A stretch of 58,860 nucleotides of DNA from JBMYZL01 sp049610385 (GTDB lineage Bacteria > Bacteroidota > Bacteroidia > Flavobacteriales_D > Sanyastnellaceae), in contig JBMYZL010000017.1 of NCBI GenBank assembly GCA_049610385.1, positions 1-58,860 of the forward strand, read 5' to 3'. Made by a program: the position numbers and the translations under genes. The notes under the pieces were generated by a model. It ran no database searches. It was not told where the DNA came from and saw only the letters and a program-made list of their open reading frames with translations. Of the stretch, positions 26,392-36,505 are shown piece by piece. Positions within the stretch are counted from its first letter, which is position 1, and each line of letters begins with the position of its first letter.

Positions 26392-28293
26392 CTACGGGAA
26401 CTCCCGAAACACCATTGAGCCCATGGACCGAATCCGACCCATACGCTGTTGATCGGATAACCAATTCAACAATTCACTTCTCAATGGCAGGGGACAGGCG
26501 CGCAACAATTCCTTCCCGTTTCGACCTTCCTTCGGTATTTGGTCCCGAATCCAATCCGCCCATGTTACATTGATTTTTTGACATTCATCGCAAACACCAC
26601 AATGCAATTCTGATTGACTCGTCTTGACATCGAAATAAGCATCAATAAAAGAAGAGCGACAACTTCTCGTGGTCAAAAAAGCCTGCATGTCCGACCATTT
26701 GTGGAGAAGGGTCGAGCGCCTGTCTTCGTAAATTGAACGAGGAATACGGATGGAATCAGTTGATTGGCGAGGAGCTTGCCACTGAAACACCAAACCTTTT
26801 CCGGGTGGGTGCCATTCAATCCATCCAAGTCCATCCCAACGATGCAAACTGGATTCCAACTGCTCGACAGGCCAATTCAACAAACCTGCCCAGTCGGTCG
26901 GACTGAAGAACAATACACCGGATGGGCTTCTGGCAATCGCTTCCAACAGTTGACGTTCTGGTCCCAAATCTTGACTTAAGGCATGGCATTGCCTTGGCGT
27001 GATTAACAAACTCGCTCGACTTTCGACTTTCTGATTCGTTGATTTCCACTGAATCCAACCAGCGGATTGAAACAAGTTCAAGGCAGCGTGCGCCTCATGA
27101 GCGGAACGACCTTTCCGAGCCACCCAATCAGCAACATTCCAAGGAAACCAATCCACAGGCAAATCACCTGGAGCAGATTGACTTACATTGGCCAAGGCTT
27201 GATAAACTTCGCGCAGAACTTCATGGTCGGGAAACCGCTGGTTCAAACGGCGAGAGGTTTCAGCAATGGAATTGGCCGAAGGAAAGATCCAACAAACACT
27301 CGCTATGCCGTCTCGACCTGCACGACCTGACTCCTGAACATAACTTTCCAAATCTGTTGGGATGTGCGCATGAAATACCCAACGTACATCCGGCTTATCG
27401 ATACCCATGCCAAAGGCACTGGTGCAAGCCATGACTTGAATTTCCCCTTTCAACCAACCTGCCAAGTACTTCGCTTTCTCTTCAGTTGGTAAGCCTGCGT
27501 GATATGGGGCAGCCCGAATCCCCATTTCCGTTAATCGATTGGCCCAAACTTCAGCTTGAATCCTCGTGGAAACATAAACCAGTCCAGTTCCTTGCTGGCA
27601 GGAAGCTGCCTCCAAGAGAGCAGCATCAGCATCAGGCGAATGGATACAGGCAAAGTGCAAATTCGGACGCCGCATCGGGGCACGATGTCTGCGTGCGTCT
27701 TTCAGACCCAATTGCTCCACGATATCTGTCAAAACCGATGAAGTTGCCGTGGCTGTGTAGGCGCCTACAACTGCATGGGGCAACAAGCGAAGAAATTTTA
27801 GAATGTTCCGGTATTGGGGGCGAAAATCATGTCCCCACTGTGAAATGCAATGGGCCTCATCGATGGCGATGGTTCGCACATCCATGCGTGGCAAATGTGC
27901 CAGAAACATTTCATTTTGAAGACGCTCTGGTGAGAGATAGAGAAATTGGATGTGTCCCGAAATGGCATTGTTCAAGATCCGTTCAGCTTCTCGCTTTCCT
28001 CCTTCTGACGTCCAATATTCCGCACGGATTTGTCGGTTTCTCAACGCCAAAACCTGGTCTTTCATCAAAGCAATCAATGGAGACACCACGATGCAGAGGC
28101 CTCCTCGCACAATGCCCGGAACCTGGTAGCATAGGGACTTACCACCACCGGTGGGCAAGACAGCCACCACCGAATGTCCATCTACCAAATCATATACAGG
28201 TTGGCGCTGAAAGGAGCGAAAAGATGCAAAGTCCCAAAACCGCTCCAAAACCGATTCCGGAGTCATCACCTCTTGCCCCATCTTTGCATCCAT
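26392..28293 (-). CDS. recQ: ATP-dependent DNA helicase RecQ
   Basis: About 633 residues. Superfamily 2 motifs: Walker A LPTGGGKSLCYQ (about 47), DEAHCISQWGHDFRP (about 143), TATAT, FGMGIDKPDVRWVFH and ESGRAGRDG. A winged-helix region and the zinc site (CRSSFIDAYF ... HCGVCDEC, about 540-566) follow. No HRDC domain is evident after it. The protein unwinds DNA 3'-5' in repair and recombination. I chose the ATG at 28291-28293; ATGs at 28281 and 28266 are also possible. The divergent tpiA start is only 27 nt away. Confidence 0.93.
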   Translation of the reverse strand: MDAKMGQEVMTPESVLERFWDFASFRSFQRQPVYDLVDGHSVVAVLPTGGGKSLCYQVPGIVRGGLCIVVSPLIALMKDQVLALRNRQIRAEYWTSEGGKREAERILNNAISGHIQFLYLSPERLQNEMFLAHLPRMDVRTIAIDEAHCISQWGHDFRPQYRNILKFLRLLPHAVVGAYTATATSSVLTDIVEQLGLKDARRHRAPMRRPNLHFACIHSPDADAALLEAASCQQGTGLVYVSTRIQAEVWANRLTEMGIRAAPYHAGLPTEEKAKYLAGWLKGEIQVMACTSAFGMGIDKPDVRWVFHAHIPTDLESYVQESGRAGRDGIASVCWIFPSANSIAETSRRLNQRFPDHEVLREVYQALANVSQSAPGDLPVDWFPWNVADWVARKGRSAHEAHAALNLFQSAGWIQWKSTNQKVESRASLLITPRQCHALSQDLGPERQLLEAIARSPSGVLFFSPTDWAGLLNWPVEQLESSLHRWDGLGWIEWHPPGKGLVFQWQAPRQSTDSIRIPRSIYEDRRSTLLHKWSDMQAFLTTRSCRSSFIDAYFDVKTSQSELHCGVCDECQKINVTWADWIRDQIPKEGRNGKELLRACPLPLRSELLNWLSDQQRMGRIRSMGSMVFREFP

Positions 28294-28320
28294 TTCAAAT
28301 TCATATCTAGCCCAAAGGTC

Positions 28321-29100
28321 ATGCGTAAGATTGTAGCAGGAAACTGGAAAAGCCAAAAATTGATGGATGAGGGGCAACAATTGATGAATGCACTCCTCGT
28401 GGGATTGTCGAAACGAACACCATTAGACACCCGAGTCATCATTGCTCCACCTGCTCCTTTTATCGGAGCCTATGCCATACAACTCCAAAAGGAGGGACAT
28501 CACGCGAATCTTGAACTGGCTGCCCAACAATGCAGCGCGCATGACTTCGGTGCGCATACCGGTGAGTTCACCGCAAGCATGATTCAAAGTGCTGGCGCCA
28601 CCTCAGTCATCATTGGTCACAGTGAGCGTCGGGATCGGTTTGGTGAAACGGATGAGGTGGTTCGTGCAAAATTGAATCAGGCCGTTGCCCACGGGCTGAC
28701 TTGCATTCTGTGTTGTGGAGAGCAACTCGACAAGCGCCAGGCTGGGATGGAAAAAGAGGTCGTCGAAGGGCAGCTGAATTCGGCATTGTCTGATGTAACC
28801 GATGAACAAGTGAAAAAGCAAATCGTCATTGCTTACGAACCCGTTTGGGCCATCGGAACTGGAGAGACGGCCACGGCACGCCAAGCCCAGGACATGCACG
28901 CATACATTCGCTCCTTCATATCAGAGCGGTTTGGTTCAGAAGTAGCCGAACAAGTTCCCATTTTATACGGTGGCTCTTGCAAACCTGGAAATGCCGCTGA
29001 CATTTTTGCTGAATTGGATGTCGATGGTGGGCTGATTGGTGGGGCAGCCCTTCATGCAGATGATTTTCTTGCCATCATTGATGCTTCTGATGCATCTTGA
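28321..29100 (+). CDS. tpiA: Triosephosphate isomerase
   Basis: 259 residues. All catalytic elements are present: GNWKSQK (Lys about 10), IIGHSERRDRFGE (His electrophile), AYEPVWAIGTGETA (general base Glu) and LYGGSCKPGNAADI for phosphate binding. It interconverts dihydroxyacetone phosphate and glyceraldehyde 3-phosphate. The ATG at 28321 gives the conserved MRKIVAGNWK start; a much longer reading frame upstream is only the antisense of recQ. It is followed 6 nt later by prmA. Confidence 0.97.
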   Translation: MRKIVAGNWKSQKLMDEGQQLMNALLVGLSKRTPLDTRVIIAPPAPFIGAYAIQLQKEGHHANLELAAQQCSAHDFGAHTGEFTASMIQSAGATSVIIGHSERRDRFGETDEVVRAKLNQAVAHGLTCILCCGEQLDKRQAGMEKEVVEGQLNSALSDVTDEQVKKQIVIAYEPVWAIGTGETATARQAQDMHAYIRSFISERFGSEVAEQVPILYGGSCKPGNAADIFAELDVDGGLIGGAALHADDFLAIIDASDAS

Positions 29101-29106
29101 TTTCTG

Positions 29107-29958
29107 ATGCCGAGACAATTTCTGTCCATACAACTGCACTTAAATCCCGTGTTACCGGCTCGGGAAGTGGCTTTATTTTGGTTGAGTGAAATAGGGTTTG
29201 ATGTCTTTGAATCAGAAGATTGGGGCCTTCAAGCTCATGGGGATTTGGACCAAATCGATATCGATGCACTGCACCATGTGATTCAGAATGTAGAAGCCAT
29301 TGCGGACGTGCGTTGGGAGGAGACCCGGCATGCTGAGAAAAACTGGAATGCCCAATGGGAATCCAATTATGAACCCATCAATGTAGACGGCAGGGCCACA
29401 ATGCGGGCTCCATTCCATCCTCAACCAGAAACTGGATTGGATTTGATCATCCAACCTGCGATGTCATTCGGTACGGGCCATCACCCCACCACATATTTGA
29501 TGCTGAAAGCCCTGCTTGATGCTTCATTGCAAGGCTTGCGGGTACTGGACATGGGCAGTGGCACAGGAGTTCTGGGCATTGCAGCTTGGAAGTTGGGGGC
29601 AAAAGATGTGGAATGCATCGACATTGAGGAGCGTGCAAAAGAAAATGGTTTGGAAAACCACATGCGCAATGGCGGAGAGGCAGATTCGGATTCTGTGCGT
29701 TTCATTCAGGGTGGAGAGGAAGCTCTTTTGGGGAGCGACCGTTTTGATGTGATTTTGGCCAACATCAACCGAAACATTTTAATGGCTCAAATCGATGCTT
29801 ATGATCGTGTGGCTGCCGAAAACGCCTTGATTTGGACCAGTGGCTTTTTCCCGATGGACGTCCAAGTCTTGGCTGAACATTTCTCCCAATGGGGTTGGAC
29901 CCTTCAACAACAATTGGAGAAAGATGGATGGTCAGCAGTTTGTTGGCAAAAGATGTGA
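29107..29958 (+). CDS. prmA: Ribosomal protein L11 methyltransferase
   Basis: 283 residues. The N-terminal substrate-recognition domain (about 1-95) is followed by a SAM domain with PAMSFGTGHHPTTYLMLKAL, VLDMGSGTGVLGIAAWKLGA and the NINRNIL catalytic-loop motif. PrmA trimethylates lysines and the N-terminus of ribosomal protein L11. tpiA-prmA adjacency is common in Bacteroidota. Confidence 0.95.
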   Translation: MPRQFLSIQLHLNPVLPAREVALFWLSEIGFDVFESEDWGLQAHGDLDQIDIDALHHVIQNVEAIADVRWEETRHAEKNWNAQWESNYEPINVDGRATMRAPFHPQPETGLDLIIQPAMSFGTGHHPTTYLMLKALLDASLQGLRVLDMGSGTGVLGIAAWKLGAKDVECIDIEERAKENGLENHMRNGGEADSDSVRFIQGGEEALLGSDRFDVILANINRNILMAQIDAYDRVAAENALIWTSGFFPMDVQVLAEHFSQWGWTLQQQLEKDGWSAVCWQKM

Positions 29959-30001
29959 ACCCATCTCCAAGCCAGCCGGGACGTTTCCTAATTTCGAAGC
30001 G

Positions 30002-33000
30002 ATGCGAATGTCCATGTCAACTTTTTTTCGCGCGATTTTCAAGTGCTTTATCTGTCTCTGGGTGACCCAAGTCGAAGCCCAGAACACCATCGAGGATCAA
30101 GCCGAATCCCTATGCGATGAGTTGATTGCTTATGTGGGTAAAAGCGATGAGGATGGGGCCAAATGGATTCGCAAATCATTTTGTGACCACTTGAAGTTGC
30201 CTGCTGTTCGCTCCGGGCAATTGGACACCATCGCACATGCAATCGATTTGCTCAAGACGTCTAAAATTCGCTCCAATAATGGTTTTCTGAGCTACCTCGA
30301 AGCCGTTCAATACTTGCTTCAATCACCTGATTCAACTTTGTGGTGGGATTGGCATGACATGATTGAAAAAATGCATGCCAAACGAGCTTGGCGAAGAGAT
30401 TTATCAGAACTTCTTCTTTCCTCACCTGCCTTGATGCGCAAGAACAGATTGGAAATCAGCAGATCAACCCAATGGGAAGTGCTCGACGCCACGCTCGGTA
30501 TGAGTTGTGATTCGATGCCCATGGTTCACTTTACCCGGGGAATTCTGCAAGGTGTGGCCAAAAATGACACCGTGCGCATTGAGGATGTTATGGGGTATTG
30601 GGTGCCCGGATCCGATCGATTTGTAGGCGATGGGGGAAGGATTTCTTGGCGGGGAACGACCTATGATCCGGAGAAAAACTACACCGAATTGCCTCCGTTC
30701 GATATCAAATTGAGCAGCAGCAACTTTTATGTGGATTCCGTCAAGCTGCACAGCGAACTCTTCCCACAACCACTGGAAGGAAAACTGGTTGTTAAGCTGC
30801 AAAATGTTGCGGACACCAGCAATCGGAGTTATCCACGCTTTGAATCCTATAATCGCAACCTCCGACTCGAAGACATCGAACCTGGGGTAACTTTCGAAGG
30901 AGGCATCGTTCTCAAAGGTTCTCAGATTTCCGGGAACGGAACCCCTGAGACCCCAGCGAGAATCCAAGTATTCCGAGAGGACACCTTGTTCGTGGAATCT
31001 TCAGCCCTGGCGTTTTTGTTCACAAACAGTGGCATTTTCTCACCTGAGTCGAGTTTCTTGATGTACTTCGGAGAGGACACCCTGTCTCATCCGCAGGTTC
31101 GATTTCGATTTGACAAACGATCCAATCGATATAGCTTCATGCGCCCCACTGAAGGATTGGGTCAGCAGGGGTTCAGGGATACCTATCACAACGTTTCAAT
31201 TGATGTGGAAGGCATTTTTTGGAATTCCGGATCGACACGCGTAAGGCTGGGTGCATTGTTGGAATCATCCATCAGCACGGCCACAATCGAAAGCACTGAT
31301 TTTTTCAAGAAAGAAGTCTTTGACGCCATGACGGGCTTGGACGGTTTACACCCCTTGGTAGAACTCAATCAGTTTTACAGCCAAACAGGAAGAAGGACTT
31401 TCGTGGCAATGGACTACGCCCAATTCATCAGATTGAATGAGACCCAGACCAGGATCATCCTGCTCAACTTGGCCAACAAGGGATTCTTGAGCATGGATTC
31501 TGAAACCTGGATCTGCACCATTGAAGACAAGGCTTTTGAACACCTGCGTAACAACTCGGGCAGACAAGACTATGATGTACTCAGGTTCATTTCACACACA
31601 AAGAGCACCTCGAATGCAGAGCTGTCTCTGTTGACCAAGCGACTGGAAATTCGAGGAGTCAATACCATCCAGCTAAGTGATTCACAGAGTGTTGTGATTT
31701 ACCCACGCGAAGGCAGGGTATCACTCAAAGAAAACCGAGGGTTTCATTTCGACGGTCGAATCCAAGCTGGTAATTTTTCATTTCAAGGGGAGAAGTTTGA
31801 ATTTGATTATGACGACTTCACGATCGCATTGAATGAAGTCGAACAAGTATCCATTCAAGTAGATGATCCGAATCAAAGGGATGCAACTGGGCAATTTTCA
31901 AAGCGCAGAGTCCAAAGCAAATTGGAACAGGTGACAGGCACCTTATTCGTTGATCACCCCAACAACCGTTCGGGCTGGAAATCCGAAGATCATCCGGAAT
32001 ATCCAGTCTTCAATTCCGCTGCCAAAAGTTTTGTTTACTATGACGACTCCCGTATCCAAGCTGGGGCATACCATAGGGATGATTTTTATTATGCTGTGGA
32101 ACCTTTCGAATTCAAAAAATTGGATTCTTTCGGTGAATCAGATTTGCAATTCAATGGCACGCTGGTCTCTGCCGGTATCCTTCCGGACATTGAACAACCC
32201 CTGCAATTGATGGAGGATCGATCCTTGGGGGTGGTTACAGATACCCCACCGGGTGGCGATCCATTATATGGCGGAATGGCTCGCTTCACCAGTGGGGTTC
32301 GTTTGGATTTGGGCGGACTTCAAGGTGGAGGAGAGATTGACTTTTTGACCGCTCATGTGGCTGGCGATGAATTTGTCTTTTTACCAGACTCAGCCATTGG
32401 CAAAACAACCGAAGTTCGAAATTCTTCCAACGCAGATGCCAATGTCCCACACGTTTTGGGCAGTGAAGCGGACATGACTTTCATCCCTGGTGAAAGGGCC
32501 CTTCGAGTCACCACGCGCCGCGACAGCCTCACCTTCTATTCTGATGAGGCACGTTTCAAGGGAAGTTGGATCTTGAGGGATGACGGGATGATTGGAGATG
32601 GGGTTTTTGCACTGAATGGTGCGAAAATTCAGTCCTCTGAAATGAATTTGCGCCAGAAAAAAATCCAATCCGACACCGCTGCCTTTGAAATCCGAGGCAT
32701 GGGAAATGGATTGCTGGCATTTGCCACAGACAACGTTCGTGCTGAAATTGATTTTGAACAGCGTTTTGGTGATTTTGAGACCAATGGAGGAGAAACCAAA
32801 ATCGATCTCCCAGAGAATCAGTATTTCTGCTACATGGATGCGTTCCGTTGGTTCATGGATAAATCAGAAGTCACCTTATCGAGTCAGCGAGAAGCCAAAG
32901 ACGACATCGTCATCGACACCAGCGAGGATAAGGAACTTTCCAATTTTGTTTCTTACCACCCAGAACAGGATTCACTTCATTTTTTAAGCCCAAAAGCCCG

Positions 33001-34468
33001 GTACAACGTTGAAACAGCTGTGATTCAATGTAATGGGGTAAAGGAGATAGCCATTTCTGATGCGCGAATTCAGCCTGATAGTGGCAAAATCACCATCCGG
33101 AAACGCGCAAGGATGGATCCGTTGACACAATCCGTAATCATTGCGAATGACGTGACTCGATACCATCGAATTTTCGATGCGACCGTCAACATTCATGGTC
33201 GTTTGCGATACACTGGCGAAGGCAAAATTCTTTACAAAGACCTGAATGGCACCGAATTTCCCATCAGTCTTCATACGATTGAAGTTGATTCTGCATTCAA
33301 CACGATTGCTGAAGGGGAATTGCAAGTTCGGGATGAATTCATGCTCAGCCCTGCTTTTCAATTCGCAGGTGATGTTCGGCTGTTGGCCTCGAGAGAACCC
33401 CTGGAATTTGATGGTGCGGCTCAACTTGCCCATGCTTGTCCGAAATTGTCATCAGAATGGGTTCAGTTCCAAAGCACCATTGACCCCCAAGAAGTGCTGA
33501 TCCCCATCGACGCAGCCCCCATCAGCCCGTCCAACAAAGATTTGATTTCTGGTGTCGTGTTGTCTGGTAAAGCGCCGTTCACAGGTTACCCCGCATTTCT
33601 ATCCAAGCGTCAAGACAATGAAGACCGGGCCATCATTCTGGCAACAGGCGACCTTCGTTTTGATCGGAAAGGGCAACGATATCTCATCAGTGACCCGGAC
33701 AAATGGAGACAAGAAAATTTGCCAGGAAGCCTGCTTGAACTGCGTCGTGAGGATTGTGCACTTCGAGCTGTAGGTCCCACCGAACTTCCATATGACTTTG
33801 GAATGATTGACTCCGAACTGGTTGGGGAAACATGGGTGGATGAAGAAGGCAAACTACATTGGAAGGGCAGCATGACCTTGAATCACTTGTTCGATGATGA
33901 GTTGTCCGCAAACATTGCAATGGCCATACCGACATGGCCCGGAGCACAGCCTTTGTCTGTTTTCGACACAAACTATGAATATGCACTCAGGGAATGGTTC
34001 GGCCTGGAAAGTGCAGACAAATACATTTCAGATCTGTCCTTATCAGGCACTTTCAAAAAGCTCCCAAAAGAGCTGCAAAACACCATGTTTCTTTCCGGCA
34101 TTGATTTGGTCTGGGATCCATATGATGAAGCATTCGTTTCCGAAGGTTTAATTGGAATCATCTCACTGGGAGAAACACAAGTTTATCAACGGGTTCAAGG
34201 AAAAATCGAGTGGGTACGGTCCCGAAGTGGAGACATGATGCAGATTTACTTGCATGGGGATGACATGAATTGGTACTTCTTCGATTACAAATTGGGAATG
34301 ATGAATATTTCCACCCGTGACCAGCTCTTTATTGATTTGGTCTCAGACATCAAGGCGGACAAACGAAAAACAAAAGGGGAGGATCGGGGTGAGAGATTCG
34401 CTTATCAAATCATGCTTTCTCGAAAGAAAAGAGATGACTTGGTGGACAAATACCGAGAATTCGATTAA
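30002..34468 (+). CDS. Very large exported protein of unknown function
   Basis: 1488 residues from the ATG at 30002; in-frame ATGs at 30008 and 30014 are alternatives. A signal peptide (FFRAIFKCFICLW, cleavage near VEAQ) precedes a helical region of about 130 residues. More than 1200 residues with strong beta-strand patterning follow (alternating hydrophobic/polar, many DxxxF and GxxxF turns), with no transmembrane helix later and no T9SS domain. Segments such as DSLHFLSPKARYNVETAVI and DARIQPDSGKITIRKRARM faintly recall the repeated strands of OstA/LptA-type envelope proteins; this is a weak inference. I do not recognise the family. It sits 43 nt after prmA and 9 nt before the flavoenzyme, so it is probably in the tpiA operon. 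Confidence 0.75.
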   Translation: MRMSMSTFFRAIFKCFICLWVTQVEAQNTIEDQAESLCDELIAYVGKSDEDGAKWIRKSFCDHLKLPAVRSGQLDTIAHAIDLLKTSKIRSNNGFLSYLEAVQYLLQSPDSTLWWDWHDMIEKMHAKRAWRRDLSELLLSSPALMRKNRLEISRSTQWEVLDATLGMSCDSMPMVHFTRGILQGVAKNDTVRIEDVMGYWVPGSDRFVGDGGRISWRGTTYDPEKNYTELPPFDIKLSSSNFYVDSVKLHSELFPQPLEGKLVVKLQNVADTSNRSYPRFESYNRNLRLEDIEPGVTFEGGIVLKGSQISGNGTPETPARIQVFREDTLFVESSALAFLFTNSGIFSPESSFLMYFGEDTLSHPQVRFRFDKRSNRYSFMRPTEGLGQQGFRDTYHNVSIDVEGIFWNSGSTRVRLGALLESSISTATIESTDFFKKEVFDAMTGLDGLHPLVELNQFYSQTGRRTFVAMDYAQFIRLNETQTRIILLNLANKGFLSMDSETWICTIEDKAFEHLRNNSGRQDYDVLRFISHTKSTSNAELSLLTKRLEIRGVNTIQLSDSQSVVIYPREGRVSLKENRGFHFDGRIQAGNFSFQGEKFEFDYDDFTIALNEVEQVSIQVDDPNQRDATGQFSKRRVQSKLEQVTGTLFVDHPNNRSGWKSEDHPEYPVFNSAAKSFVYYDDSRIQAGAYHRDDFYYAVEPFEFKKLDSFGESDLQFNGTLVSAGILPDIEQPLQLMEDRSLGVVTDTPPGGDPLYGGMARFTSGVRLDLGGLQGGGEIDFLTAHVAGDEFVFLPDSAIGKTTEVRNSSNADANVPHVLGSEADMTFIPGERALRVTTRRDSLTFYSDEARFKGSWILRDDGMIGDGVFALNGAKIQSSEMNLRQKKIQSDTAAFEIRGMGNGLLAFATDNVRAEIDFEQRFGDFETNGGETKIDLPENQYFCYMDAFRWFMDKSEVTLSSQREAKDDIVIDTSEDKELSNFVSYHPEQDSLHFLSPKARYNVETAVIQCNGVKEIAISDARIQPDSGKITIRKRARMDPLTQSVIIANDVTRYHRIFDATVNIHGRLRYTGEGKILYKDLNGTEFPISLHTIEVDSAFNTIAEGELQVRDEFMLSPAFQFAGDVRLLASREPLEFDGAAQLAHACPKLSSEWVQFQSTIDPQEVLIPIDAAPISPSNKDLISGVVLSGKAPFTGYPAFLSKRQDNEDRAIILATGDLRFDRKGQRYLISDPDKWRQENLPGSLLELRREDCALRAVGPTELPYDFGMIDSELVGETWVDEEGKLHWKGSMTLNHLFDDELSANIAMAIPTWPGAQPLSVFDTNYEYALREWFGLESADKYISDLSLSGTFKKLPKELQNTMFLSGIDLVWDPYDEAFVSEGLIGIISLGETQVYQRVQGKIEWVRSRSGDMMQIYLHGDDMNWYFFDYKLGMMNISTRDQLFIDLVSDIKADKRKTKGEDRGERFAYQIMLSRKKRDDLVDKYREFD

Positions 34469-34477
34469 TTTTTGCTC

Positions 34478-36505
34478 ATGGCCAACCTCCACTATCCCCA
34501 TCTGTTTTCACCCTTGAAGGTTGCTCATCTGAACTTGCCCAACCGAATCATCATGGGCAGCATGCACTTGGGACTTGAAGAGTCCCAAAATGGCATGACC
34601 GGACTGGCCGCGTTTTACAGAGAAAGAGCGGAAGGTGGGGCTGGCTTGATTGTGACTGGTGGGTTTTCACCCAACCGCAGAGGCGCCCTCGGTCCAGGAG
34701 GAGCTCGGATGGCAACCTCGAGACATGCGCAAAAACATCGCGTCATCACGGACGCTGTGCATGAGTCCGGCGGATACATCTGCCTCCAACTGTTGCACGG
34801 TGGCCGTTACAGCTATCACCCCTTCAATGTGGCTCCCAGTGCCATTCAAGCCCCGATCAATCGATTCAAGCCCAAAGCGCTCAGCAAAAGACAAGTTCAC
34901 CAAACAATCCGGGACTTTGCCCAATCAGCCATGCTGGCCCAACAAGCTGGATATGATGGGGTTGAAATCATGGGATCAGAAGGGTATTTGATCAATCAAT
35001 TTTTGGTGACACGAACCAACCACAGGACCGACGAATGGGGAGGGTCTTTTCAGAATCGAATGCGCTTTCCTGTCGAAATCATTCGATCCATTCGAGAAAT
35101 TTGCGGAAAGAACTTCGCGGTCATGTATCGTCTCAGCATGTTGGATCTTGTCGAAGATGGCAGTTCATGGGAAGAGGTGCTGATGCTGGCCAAAGCCGTT
35201 GAAGCTGCTGGAGCGAGTGCAATCAACACGGGGATTGGATGGCATGAAGCAAGGGTTCCGACCATTGCCACTCTTGTGCCTCGGGGAGGATTTTCCTTTG
35301 TCACAGCCAAGCTAAAAGGCAGTGTCTCCATCCCGTTGGTTACGACGAATCGATTCAATCATCCGGAAGCTTGTGAAAAGGCATTGGCTGCAAATCATGC
35401 AGATTTGGTCAGTATGGCGCGGCCCTTTTTGGCCGATCCTCACATCGTAAAGAAATCAGAACAAGGAGAAGCCCATCGAATCAACACCTGCATCGCTTGC
35501 AACCAAGCATGTCTGGATCATGTTTTCCAACAAAAAATTGCATCCTGTCTGGTGAATCCACGAGCGGGACGTGAATTGGATATACCGGAACAACCCGTTA
35601 GAACGAAATCACCCAAAGTAGTCGCCATTGCTGGGGGCGGACCCGCTGGCATGAGTTGCGCTTTGGAAGCTGCCAGAAAAGGACATCAGGTGCATTTGTT
35701 TGAACAATCTAACCGATTGGGTGGACAATTCAATTTGGCTCAGCGCATTCCGGGCAAAAATGAATTTGAAGAGACCATACGTTATTACAGGAATCTTCTG
35801 ATGGAACATGATGTCCATGTGCACTTGAATCGACGTGCTGACACCCAAACCATGTCTGAAATCAAAGCCAACGAGGTCGTCGTCGCCTGTGGCGTAACTC
35901 CGCGAATGTTAAGACTGGCGGGTGCTGAGCGACCTGAGGTGGTCAGCTACATTGATGTACTTCAAGGTCAAGTGGAATTGGGAAATCGTGTTGCCATCAT
36001 CGGCGCAGGTGGCATTGGTTTTGACGTGGCTGATTTCATCAGTCACGATCAAGATGACGATCTCGGGTTTTACAAGAGTTGGGGCATTGACACCCAATTG
36101 AATACGAGAGGCGGCATCATTTCTCCGGGTGACAGGACTTCTCGCCGAGAAATTCATATGTTCCAACGATCATCTGGCAAAATGGGAGCCGGCCTTGGCA
36201 AGACAACAGGTTGGATCCATCGCCAAACCTTGAAGCACCGTGGCGTCCAATTTCACAGCGGTGTGCAATATCAACTCATCAGCGAAGAGGGCATGATTTT
36301 CATAGACGCCAAAGGTCAACAACAACGCATGCTCTTCGACCACATCATTGTTTGTGCTGGTCAATTGCCCAATCAATCCCTTTACAATGAATTACAAATG
36401 TCAGGCGATTGGAATGTTCACCTGATTGGGGGAGCCAAAGAAGCCCGTGATCTTGATGCTGAACGTGCCATCATGGAAGGATACAGGCTTGGGCGTTCTC
36501 TTTGA
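34478..36505 (+). CDS. NADH:flavin oxidoreductase / 2,4-dienoyl-CoA reductase-like
   Basis: 675 residues. An old-yellow-enzyme TIM barrel (about 1-360; LFSPLKVAHLNLPNRIIMG, LQLLHGGRY, RTDEWGGSFQNR) is followed by the four-cysteine iron-sulfur site CIACNQACLD...C (C-x2-C-x3-C-x11-C, about 335-355). FAD and NAD(P) domains follow, with AIAGGGPAGMSCALEAA and AIIGAGGIGFDVADF. This is the layout of bacterial FadH, which reduces 2,4-dienoyl-CoA in unsaturated fatty-acid oxidation; related trimethylamine dehydrogenase-type enzymes share it. I use the ATG at 34478. The 3' end overlaps the convergent plsC gene by 35 nt. Confidence 0.88.
   Translation: MANLHYPHLFSPLKVAHLNLPNRIIMGSMHLGLEESQNGMTGLAAFYRERAEGGAGLIVTGGFSPNRRGALGPGGARMATSRHAQKHRVITDAVHESGGYICLQLLHGGRYSYHPFNVAPSAIQAPINRFKPKALSKRQVHQTIRDFAQSAMLAQQAGYDGVEIMGSEGYLINQFLVTRTNHRTDEWGGSFQNRMRFPVEIIRSIREICGKNFAVMYRLSMLDLVEDGSSWEEVLMLAKAVEAAGASAINTGIGWHEARVPTIATLVPRGGFSFVTAKLKGSVSIPLVTTNRFNHPEACEKALAANHADLVSMARPFLADPHIVKKSEQGEAHRINTCIACNQACLDHVFQQKIASCLVNPRAGRELDIPEQPVRTKSPKVVAIAGGGPAGMSCALEAARKGHQVHLFEQSNRLGGQFNLAQRIPGKNEFEETIRYYRNLLMEHDVHVHLNRRADTQTMSEIKANEVVVACGVTPRMLRLAGAERPEVVSYIDVLQGQVELGNRVAIIGAGGIGFDVADFISHDQDDDLGFYKSWGIDTQLNTRGGIISPGDRTSRREIHMFQRSSGKMGAGLGKTTGWIHRQTLKHRGVQFHSGVQYQLISEEGMIFIDAKGQQQRMLFDHIIVCAGQLPNQSLYNELQMSGDWNVHLIGGAKEARDLDAERAIMEGYRLGRSL

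Noticed and set aside
27486..28310. 274-codon plus-strand frame opposite recQ, and the upstream extension of tpiA to 28174
   Set aside because: Both are antisense to conserved RecQ motifs; the real tpiA start is the ATG at 28321.
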